This document shows, piece by piece, positions 56,590 through 64,000 of a stretch of DNA of 64,000 bases (position 1 is its first letter; every line of letters begins with the position of its first letter). The position numbers and the translations under genes were made by a program. Origin of the DNA: Halichondria panicea (lineage: Eukaryota; Porifera; Demospongiae; Suberitida; Halichondriidae); the NCBI RefSeq assembly GCF_963675165.1, contig NC_087381.1, forward strand, positions 3,906,001-3,970,000. The letters are read 5' to 3'. A model generated the notes under the pieces. That model was given only the letters and a program-made list of their open reading frames with translations. It was not told where the DNA came from and did not search any database.

Positions 56590-57740
56590 TTCCAACTCTG
56601 TGCAACACTTCAAATTGGTATGGTTGAAGAGACAGACTCCAGCGGGTCCTTGAGTTTGTTCAGCCACACAAGAGCTCGATGGTCAGTTTGAATCGTAAAC
56701 TTCTTGCCTTCAAGATAAACTCGAAATGCTTGTATTCCTTGCTTAATGGCTAAGCACTCTTTCTCAACGGTGGAGTATCTCTCCTCTCTTGGCAAAAGCT
56801 TCTTGCTATAATATGCGACTGGGTGGTCTATCCCTTGCTCATCAAGTTGACTCAGTACAGCTCCTATTCCTCTGTCGGAAGCATCTGTCTGTAATATGAA
56901 TTGTCTTGTGACTTTTCAAAATTGGTGCAGCACATAAAAATTGCTTGAGGGCAATTAAAACTCGATTCGGCATCTTGTGAGCAGTGTACCGTGTTTGGAG
57001 CCACCTTTCTTGTAGGATCTGTCAATGGGGCAGCAATCGTTGCATAGTTAGGTATAAACCGCCTATAGTATCCGGTAAGACCGAGAAATGTTCTGACTTG
57101 TTTCTTTGTGGTTGGTAGCGGAAAATCTTTTATAGCTTTGATCTTTGAATCTTCGGGTCTAACGCATCCTTCACCGACAATGTGCCCCAAATAATGGCAA
57201 TTGTTTGTCCCAAATTGACATTTCTTGAGTTTTGCTGTTAATCCACTTTGTCCAAGCCTCTCAAGTACTTTTTCCAAATGAGTTAGGTGCTCGTCCCACG
57301 TCTTGCTGAATATGATCAAGTCATCCAAGTAGGCTGCTGCGAAGCCATCCAGTCCTATGAGTACATGGTGCTCCTTGTAATCCAAACGGCATGACATTGA
57401 ACTGAAACACATTGAACTGAAACAGTCCTAATGGTGTGACAAATGCAGTCTTGTGACGGTCTTGCTCGGCTACGGGCACCTGCCAATATCCACGAGTCAA
57501 GTCCAATGTAGAGATAAACTATTAGTTCGTCTACTCTTGGCATTGGGTATGCATCGGTCCGTGAACAACTGTTCAATCGTCTCATGGTGCCAACACAATG
57601 GGTGAACTCCACTCGCTGTCGCTGCTTGAATTTGAGATTAATCCTGCTGTCAGCATCTCGTTCAGCTCTGTCTTGACTGTATCATGAAACACATGAGGTA
57701 TCCTGTATGGTGGCAATCTCACTGGTCTCTTTGTTCGGCC
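56590..57740 (-). pseudogene. Gypsy 3 reverse transcriptase and RNase H
   Basis: RT starts with RPVRLPPYRIPHVFHDTVKT and LTAGLIS (57740-57640, in pieces), then YPMPRVDELI. The palm has the box [11 protein letters not shown] (YLDD at 57331-57320) and the thumb has LGLTGYYRRFIPNYATIAAP. RNase H includes STVEKECLAIKQGIQAFRVY and IQTDHRALVWLNKLKD, then RWSLSLQPYQFEVLHR in another frame, ending ADALS just before the polypurine tract. A 15-bp in-frame duplication (57394-57423) gives [15 protein letters not shown], where FNVMPFG would be normal. Confidence 0.88.
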
Positions 57741-57847
57741 AGCCTAGTATGGCCTGGCCTGCTGTAACAGTCGTTTGAGCTGTTTTCCTTGGTTTTCTTC
57801 TAATTGTAACTTCATAGCGTCACTCCTCGTTTTGTTCGTTGGTATCT

Positions 57848-58994
57848 TCATTTTCCTCCTTCCTGTGCAAATCCAACTGTCTGCTCGGATACATAGAACT
57901 TCTTCAGGAGATTGACATGAAATACTCGCTTTCTCTTCTTCTTGTTATGCATGTCGATGAGGTAGTTAACTTTGCTCGTTTTTTTCACAACTGCATATGG
58001 CCCTTGCCACTTGGCCAATAACTTTGAGCTGCTCGTAGGTAAGAGTACCAACACTTGGTCTCCTCCTTTAAGGTCTCTGTCTTTTGCCTTCTTGTCGTAC
58101 CACTGTTTCTGTAACTTCTGAGATGCCTCCATATTCTCTTTGACTAGTTCAGCCAACCTTTCTCGAATGGTTAGCACATAAGAAATAACACTTTCGTCAG
58201 TGTTCTGAGAATTTTCCCAAGCATCCTCAAGTGGTCCTCGAACTTTGCGTCCATAGAGTAATTCAAAGGGTGAAAAGCCTGTTGAGGATTGGGGTACCTC
58301 CCGGTAGGCAAACAGTAGGTGAGGTATCAGTCGATCCCAATCTTTTCCTTCTTGTGTTGCAGCTTTTCGTAGCATACTTTTCAGCGTTTTGTTGAATCGT
58401 TCAACTAAGCCGTCCGTTTGCGGGTGGTAGGGAGTGGTCCTGATAGGATGAATATGTAGATTTCTGCTAGTAGTTGTGATGCTCCCTTGATCCGTCAGTA
58501 TCTCTTCACGTAGTATCTCTTCACGTACCCCAAATTTGGAGAAGAATTTCACTAGTTCTTCAGCAATGCGACTTGCATCAATGGTCTTCAAAGGAATTGC
58601 TTCGGGAAATCTGGTGGCATAGTCACATATGACTAGTATGTACTTGTTTCCATCGAAACTTCGTGGTAGGGGTCCTACAATGTCCATTGCAATTCTCTTA
58701 TTGCAATTCTCTTAATGGGTTCTGTCATCACTGGTAGTGCTCCGCTACATCCTTAAAGAGAAGTAGGCCAATAAAATCTCTGAAGAATCCTGTTCGCAGT
58801 CTTCTCTTTCCCTAAGTGGCCAGCAAAGGGTACATCGTGTGATAGTTCGAGTATCGACATTCTTGTGGGAGTACTAACTGTTCAATTGCTCCGTCTGGAC
58901 CTTGTCTGGGTGGTTTCCATCTTCTATAAATCAGGCCATCCTTCTCGACAAATCCAACTCCCGCCTTTGAAGGGTGTCCTTTTGCTGCTTGCAA
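57848..58994 (-). pseudogene. Gypsy 3 integrase, upstream of RT
   Basis: The N-terminal part (GLIYRRWKPPRQGPDGAIEQ, then ELSHDVPFAGHLGKEKT in a shifted frame) has the two zinc-binding His; the Cys pair is deleted near 58740. The core, open from 58687 to 57848, shows the catalytic acidic residues in MDIVGPL, LTDQG and GLVERFNKTL. It ends with a GPY/F-type module (KWQGPYAVVKKTSKVNYLID). A 15-bp in-frame tandem duplication (58497-58526) doubles REEIL just before the second catalytic Asp, and a 14-bp duplication (58687-58714) lies just before the core. It inserts element DNA. Confidence 0.88.
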
Positions 58995-59048
58995 AACTGT
59001 TTGTAAGTCATGTCCAAGATGTGCCTTTGTTTGTTTTCTCGGCAGTGT

Positions 59049-59564
59049 TTAGCTCTCTTTTCTCGGTCGCCTCTTCTCTCGACTATTCTTAATAAGGCTG
59101 TCATCAATTTCACTCATCCATATAGGCTGTATATCTTCAGAGTCATCCTCAGGTTCCTCCGGTGGTGTATCCAGTTCTTGGATTGATTTTGGTTTCACTC
59201 CTGACTCATCCTGCTTCTTTTGACGTGCCTCCTGATCAGCTTTCTGTGTAGCTACCAATGTAGCTTACCAATGCATCGTCTTCGAAACTTGCTGCCGTGC
59301 TCTTTCCCTGCAGTAGCTCTCCTAACTCCGGAGTATCAGTGCCCAGTAGAACTGCCATTGAAAGAGTGTTGGAAGAGTGTTAGACACTGTTTCATTTTGC
59401 GTCCGTCCACTTCGATCGTGACTTCAGCTAAAGGGTAGAGAACCGTATCGCCATGTGCACATCGTATTGCCACGACTTCTCCGTCTATCACTTATCGTCA
59501 GGTACCAGGTCTCCTCGTACAAGTCATCCTGTATCCAAAAATATGTTGCTGACTGCTTTGCCTT
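59049..59564 (-). pseudogene. Gypsy 3 protease remnant and acidic linker
   Basis: The active-site motif NIFLDTG is followed at once by a stop (near 59520), with pieces of the rest out of frame. A linker follows at 59258-59049: Gln/Lys-rich, then acidic (PPEEPEDDSEDIQPIW). A doubled gaagagtgtt-like unit near 59359-59382 may contribute to the break. Confidence 0.7.
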
Positions 59565-60686
59565 CTACTTTTCCTTCTCTCTCGACTCCAGTTGACAGTG
59601 GTGTCTTTTCAAGTTGCCTCGTCATCTCACCAGTGTAGCTTGCTCTGGTTTCTTTACAGAATAATGCTTTTATTGGACAATTTGAAGCATAGTGCCCTTT
59701 TTCTTGGCAATTAAAGCACTTCACATCCTTCAGGTCTTGTTTTTCTGTCTTCGGTTTCGGTATTCCTTGGTTTTTTGGTGGTTGCTGTGGCTTTGCACTC
59801 CAGCAGTCGCGGGTGGTGTGCCCCTTCTTTCCGCAGTTTTCACACTTTATGACAGTCTGTTGAAGTGGCCTTCCGCTGCCTTTCTCCTGGTTCAAACCCT
59901 TCCTTGCTTGCCAGTAATCGTCTGCTGCTTCTTCACTGTTCTCTGGGTGTCTTTCTTTAACGAATATCTTGACTTCAAGTGGTAATGTATCGATGAGTTG
60001 TTCCATGACTACCTTGTTCCATGACTACCTTGTCACGAACATCAGCAGCAGTAGCACACTCATTGAGCCATTTTGCCGCTAGGTTATCCAGTCTCGCCTT
60101 AAGTTCCCGGTTCGTCTCACTGTCAGCTTTCCTTGCTGTCCTGAATTGCTTCCGGTAGCTTTCTTCATTAATGTCATACCTGATGAGTATCGCCTTCTTG
60201 AGTTTCTCGTAGTCTGCTCGTAGTCTGCTGCCTCCTCCGTGGTTAACGCAGCATAGGGTTGAGCCTTGCCAATAAGCTGTGGTGCCAGCTTGAAAGACCA
60301 CTTGTCTTGTTTAATCTCATAAGTTAGGTCGTCAGGTACGCTTCGATATCATCTCTCTCTGTGAGTTTTGTCAGTTTAACTCGATCAGCGTCTCGATCAT
60401 CCTTGATTGCTGCAACTTCTCCTTGTTTCTGCAGTCCTTGCACTAGTCCTTGTAGAAGATGCATTTGCTGCTGAAACTCTCTGGCTCGTCGTTCTGCTTC
60501 CTCTGCTTGTCTCTGTCGCTCCTCCTCTCGGCGTTGTCGCTCTTCTTCTAAAGCTGCCTCGCGTCGGTAGCGGTCCTCCGCCAACTCTTGGTCACGTCTG
60601 TTCCTGTCCTCGATCAGGAATTGCAACATCTGAGTCAACGGCTCGGGTTGGTTGCTGCAAGTCATCTCGTGGCGTTTGGCTGTCAC
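59565..60686 (-). pseudogene. Gypsy 3 gag with two zinc knuckles
   Basis: Starts MTAKRHEMTCSNQPEPL, then a long Glu/Arg-rich coiled coil (60600-60480). A helical capsid-like part follows, with LIRYDINEESYRKQFRTARK and LDNLAAKWLNECATAADV. Two CCHC knuckles are CENCGKKGHTTRDC (59844-59803) and CFNCQEKGHYASNC (59718-59677). Tandem duplications of 11 bp (60206-60227) and 16 bp (60001-60032) mark frame changes. Gag forms the particle and binds RNA. Confidence 0.85.
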
Positions 60687-60742
60687 GGTTCCGAGCTTCT
60701 GTGGAATGATCTGGATCTCGTCCTGAGAGATCCAGATCTTGT

Positions 60743-60761
60743 TCTTGACGCTGCAACCAAG
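60743..60761 (-). promoter_or_regulatory. Probable primer-binding site
   Basis: On the minus strand, three bases inside the 5' LTR, lies TGGTTGCAGCGTCAAGAA. A PBS starting with TGG (complement of tRNA CCA) at this position is the standard minus-strand primer site. The tRNA was not identified. Confidence 0.6.
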
Positions 60762-61032
60762 TGTAACAGACTAGCCTCTCTAGCCTGTTAGTGAGGGAAC
60801 TATCCTGGATCTTTTTAACAGTGATATATATGACTTTTTAAGCAACAACAATACTAGTCCTACTTTTATACACCAAATAAAAGAAACTTCTGGAATTGTC
60901 TTTCCAAGTCCTTACTAAATTCTAGAATCATCCTGCAACACAACCACAAACCACTAAATTACTGAACTTTAACACTTAATAAACCATAGTAAATTCTAGA
61001 AGTAGTTCTTGATAATTAATAAGTCCGTTACA
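60762..61032 (-). repeat. 5' LTR of gypsy element 3 (271 bp)
   Basis: On the plus strand it begins TGTAACAG and ends GTTACA, giving TG..CA ends. It is nearly identical to the other LTR apart from small insertions and deletions. It contains 45 bp near its outer end (about 60985-61029) that the 3' LTR lacks. Confidence 0.92.
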
Positions 61033-61376
61033 CATGCACTTGGTGGGTCAATGTCTTTCGCTAAGCGTATGAACGGATAATAATGCCGTTCATGCATGGC
61101 AACAACCGAGCAAATTCAAGTTGATTTTATAGAAGATAAATATGAGCGACGAAAGCAGAAGCATAAAGATCATCTCGATCTCGAAGAGCTAAATAGAGCG
61201 TCAGCCACTTATCAGTTGCCGAAAACATTCCTCATGATGTAATGCATGACTTACTAGCTTACGAAATGAGACTGTTGCTAACTTGCATATTACAATACCC
61301 ATACTTAATGATCGCTTAAAACGATTTGACTTTGGGTACACGGAATCTTCTGATGTTAAAAACGTTGATATTTAGG
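61033..61376 (+). pseudogene. Transposon gene, 3' part, resumes after the insertion
   Basis: Directly after the right LTR and target copy the sequence reads LGGS in frame with the 55369-56287 gene once the inserted element is ignored. It then continues MATTEQIQVDFIEDKYERRK (about 61097-61160), HDVMHDL, YEMRLLL and LNDRLKRFDFGYTESSDVKN (about 61300-61360) across small shifts. HDxMHD is reminiscent of the conserved core of CACTA-like transposases (compare DPMHN at about 1770). Ends near 61376 without a clear last exon. Confidence 0.55.
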
Positions 61377-61559
61377 TTAAACAATCGATCAAAAGATACA
61401 AGAACTGAACACGTGCACACATTACATAATGCACACATTACATAACATAGAATGTTCTAGAACTATAGCTAAGATAAGTAACACAAGGAACACTGAGGAC
61501 CATTACTGTTCTGCATGCCCATCATACCTCGGAGCATTTCGTAACGACTCTTACCCAAG
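61377..61559. other. Short intergenic stretch
   Basis: Doubled acacattacataatg-like unit at 61416-61446; no gene. Confidence 0.4.
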
Positions 61560-62389
61560 GGTAGGTTTCGTCAACATGTCGGGACAGTACTCGATAGTGA
61601 TGATGCCTTTCTCTAGGGCCTCTCGAATGCGAATGTCAATATGCTTTGTTCTAGCATGAGAAACGGCAATTGCACCTTGGTTGTCTTCCATAATTAGGAT
61701 AGAGGTCATTCAGCAGTTTTAGATCCAAGTGGCTTCTTGAATAGCCATACTCAGTATTCAGCTTCTGAGGAGGACAGAGCAACGACTGGTTGTGCTTTAC
61801 TCGTCCAGCTAACAGCTCCTCCATTCATTGTAAATAGATTCCCAGTGGTTGATCTACGAGTATCTAAGTCACCTGCCCAATCAGCATCGGCATAGCCTTC
61901 GAGGTGCTCTGTTGTGACTTGGTGTAAGTAAGACTTACTTCGGTCGTACCTTTTAGGTAGCTGCGTTGAGATGAGCTTTGAGCAGAACTTTGAAACCGCT
62001 CCCACTGCCTGTGAGATATCGGCGATCGCAGCATACAGGAGACTTCCAACAAGCGATTGATACAGGGTCTGGTCTACTTCTTCTTTGCTTACTCCATCAC
62101 TCTTAGCGAGCCTCACATTAGGTGTTGACACGGGGATAAGCACCAAATCTTTTGAGAAGCTTAAGGATGTACTAATACGATCACTATCTTGTACCACGGT
62201 GATTCCTAATAGGTAATGCAGGGGACCCATATCCTTCATTTTAAAGCGATCTGCTAGACTTTGTTTCAATTTCTGCATTTGATCTGAATCACTGCTCATT
62301 AGGATCAAATCGTCTACATACACCGCAACAACTGTGATACACATGATCGGCTGTACACAGCAAAAACTGATATGTAAAAATGACGTCAA
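61560..62389 (-). pseudogene. Ty1/copia RT-RNase H fragment
   Basis: The minus-strand frame has the RT box VVAVYVDDLILMSSDS (YVDD), then DMGPLHYLLGITVVQDSD. RNase H shows LEGYADADWAGDLDTRRSTT and VALSSSEAEY. In another frame the domain ends with RTKHIDIRIREALEKGIITI-EYCPDMLTKP, typical of copia. The region before the YVDD box and all of gag, protease and integrase are missing. Stops and shifts occur after 61751. Confidence 0.85.
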
Positions 62390-62477
62390 AACAACATACT
62401 GTTACCATTAACCAAAAAATCCAACTGAATGTTAATAAATTATGACAATGTGTATGTTCAATGTACATTTCGCTACC

Positions 62478-63823
62478 TGTCATAAAATTTTAGGCCCCCC
62501 ATGAGATTGGGCCCCCCCCGGGCCTAGAATTTTAAAATTTTAGGCCCCCCCATTAACAGCGCAACAGCGGTAACATTATGTGACAGTGCATTCTCAAAAT
62601 ACACCAATACAGTCTTCTATGGTCTTCAGTCTATGCATGCAGTGCCAGTTACTGAATGCAGCTCTCCTCACACACACACATTTCATGCATGTACAGTAGT
62701 ACCACTGGTCTCACAGCCATCACACTGCACCATGTCATTCTATGACCTCATGCAGCACGAAGCACATAGGTGCCAACTGTCCCGAATTGGTCAGGACTGT
62801 CCAAGATTACCCTTGTCCCGAAAGGAAACTGCTATTCACCTCAGATATCCCGGATTTTAAGGTTGCTGCTTCTGAGCTGGGTTACTAAGCTCCAAAAGGC
62901 TTATTAAGCCTGAAACTACTGCATGCTATAATCTTCAAACAATGAACAAAAACAGCTTTACACAAGAAACTTAGTTTATATAGCAAGGGCATATGAGAGA
63001 AGGGCATATGAGAGAAGCGCCCTTACAGTCTAATAAGTGGGCGGGGCTCACTTGCTTGCATTCTTATTACATGCATGTACTGTGATTCCACCATAGATAC
63101 AACAGTTTCTCTCTTGACTTCTATAATCTATGATTCCACATTACTTGAGAGCTGAGCCAGTGATGCTATTGGAGCATCGGATCCCCACAACAATTTACAT
63201 CTTCTATGTATGCAAACATGGAGGAAGATATGTATTGTTGTCTTTGCACTGAAAATTGTGTGCTTTATACTTTATAATTATTGTGAATTCACAAAATTTT
63301 GCCTCCTTTGGCGACCAGCCGCTTGGGGATAACGCTGCCATGTTTTGTCTTGAAATTTGACTGAGAAAGTAAGCACAAAAAAGTTGCAAATATGGCGATA
63401 GCTATGCACAACATCGATTGTCTTACAGGCAGATCCCACATTGCAGAGCTGCATCAAAGCATTTAACTCTTATAGGTATAAGCATGAGTAACTTGAAAGG
63501 TAAATCTTCCTTCACTTTGAATTCCATGATAGAATAATAATGCAAACAATTTTGCTACTTTGATACAGAGTCTTTGCATGCATGCAGTCTCTTTGATGCT
63601 TTGTAACTAATAGAGCTAACCTTACCATAATTCTTTGACTTCGTTCTATCATAGATAAAGATTTCTGTTCGTTTATCTATGGTACTATCGTGCAGAAAAG
63701 AGGGGGGCCTAATCTCACAGTGGGAGGCCTAGAATTTTAACAGATTGGACCCCCTGGGGGGCCTAAAATGGGGGGCCTAAAATGTTAACATTCTAGGCCC
63801 GGGGGGCCCAAAATTTTATGACA
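62478..63823. mobile_element. DNA element with GC-tract terminal inverted repeats
   Basis: The left end TGTCATAAAATTTTAGGCCC pairs with an inverted right end (gggcccaaaattttatgaca). Both ends also contain further ggcctagaattttaa and GGCCCCCC units. The 1.35-kb interior has no transposase; it holds a doubled gcatatgagagaaggg (62989-63017). Target duplications were not clear, so the family is unknown; a non-autonomous DNA transposon is likely. Confidence 0.65.
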
Positions 63824-64000
63824 CCGGGTCAAAGTCTGAATACCTGTATTATTTGCAACATACTATGATCCAAAATGAAGTTCAATTATGCCCATAAAAT
63901 AATGGTGATGACCACTTTTAGTAAATGACCACTTTTAGTAAGAAAAACGGATCAAGCTCCCGTGGATACATCAGAGAAAAAAGTCATACACAGAGCTAGC
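63824..64000. repeat. Window-end sequence, shared with 21625-21730 (inverted)
   Basis: atgatccaaaatgaag and ccataaaataatggtgatga match the 21625-21730 block in reverse. A doubled aatgaccacttttagt unit lies near 63906-63942. Confidence 0.5.

Larger units (their letters stand above)
56288..61032 (-). mobile_element. Complete Ty3/gypsy element 3 with Copia-like order (gag-PR-IN-RT-RH)
   Basis: Two LTRs (56288-56543 and 60762-61032) bound 4745 bp, flanked by the perfect 5-bp target duplication catgc (56283-56287 and 61033-61037). Reading on the minus strand from high to low coordinates: LTR, primer site, gag (60686-59565), protease motif (about 59545), a linker (59258-59049), integrase (58994-57848), reverse transcriptase (about 57740-56864), RNase H (56795-56590), polypurine tract, LTR. 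Integrase before RT is the order of Ty1/copia, but the RT, RNase H and integrase motifs are of Ty3/gypsy type, as in the Gmr1 group. Frame breaks coincide largely with short exact tandem duplications. Confidence 0.92.

Noticed and set aside
1-64000. CRISPR arrays, bacterial operons, prophage
   Set aside because: Spliced genes, LTR and non-LTR retrotransposons and the repeat types are eukaryotic; no regularly spaced short repeats with unique spacers were seen.

Overview
This is an AT-rich eukaryotic window dominated by decayed transposable elements, most likely from an invertebrate animal. I lean towards a demosponge. The reasons are short introns (about 35-150 bp with GT..AG ends), the mix of CACTA-like, hAT-like, piggyBac, pogo, Ty3/gypsy, Ty1/copia and CR1/L2-like sequences, long multi-exon transposon genes of a kind I associate with sponges, and TTAGGG-like repeats. 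The species is inference and is not proven by anything in the sequence. No rRNA, tRNA, CRISPR or bacterial operon was found, and I see no clearly intact conserved host gene.

Layout. 0-4 kb: a CACTA/EnSpm-like transposase pseudogene (+) converging on a three-exon accessory coiled-coil gene (-), then a 67-bp minisatellite. 5-8.9 kb: a broken Ty3/gypsy element in standard order (gag-PR-RT-RH-IN). 8.9-10 kb: a P-loop gene fragment. 10.6-11.5 kb: a complete piggyBac-type MITE, followed by pogo-like and hAT-like remnants. 14.8-16.1 and 25.4-27 kb: two copies of an exon-bearing dispersed repeat with an internal inversion. 17.2-18.3 kb: a charged coiled-coil gene with a BEN-like end. 19.3-21.2 kb: very long GT-rich satellites. 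28-38 kb: rearranged CACTA copy, foldbacks, LINE fragments, a large uncharacterised transposon gene holding a pogo-type MITE, and a LINE with its endonuclease and RT parts fused by a deletion. 38.4-41.3 kb: two opposite-facing AT satellites around a telomere-like block and cysteine-rich fragments. 42.3-45 kb: divergent HECT-like (-) and DUF7869-like (+) genes. 45.6-49 kb: two more transposon gene fragments. 50-53 kb: CACTA fragment, inverted gypsy gag-PR, second piggyBac MITE copy. 55.1-61.4 kb: a transposon gene interrupted by a complete Ty3/gypsy element. 61.5-62.4 kb: Ty1/copia RT-RH. 62.5-63.8 kb: an element with GC-rich terminal inverted repeats.

Two observations stand out. First, the element at 56288-61032 has both LTRs and a perfect 5-bp target duplication, and its domain order is gag-PR-IN-RT-RH, the Ty1/copia order on a Ty3/gypsy-type element (Gmr1-like). 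Taking out the element and one target copy makes the interrupted gene continuous. Second, the window is full of exact 7-19 bp head-to-tail duplications that sit at many of the reading-frame breaks. Comparisons between repeat copies show that some of them arose after the copies were made, or are assembly errors.
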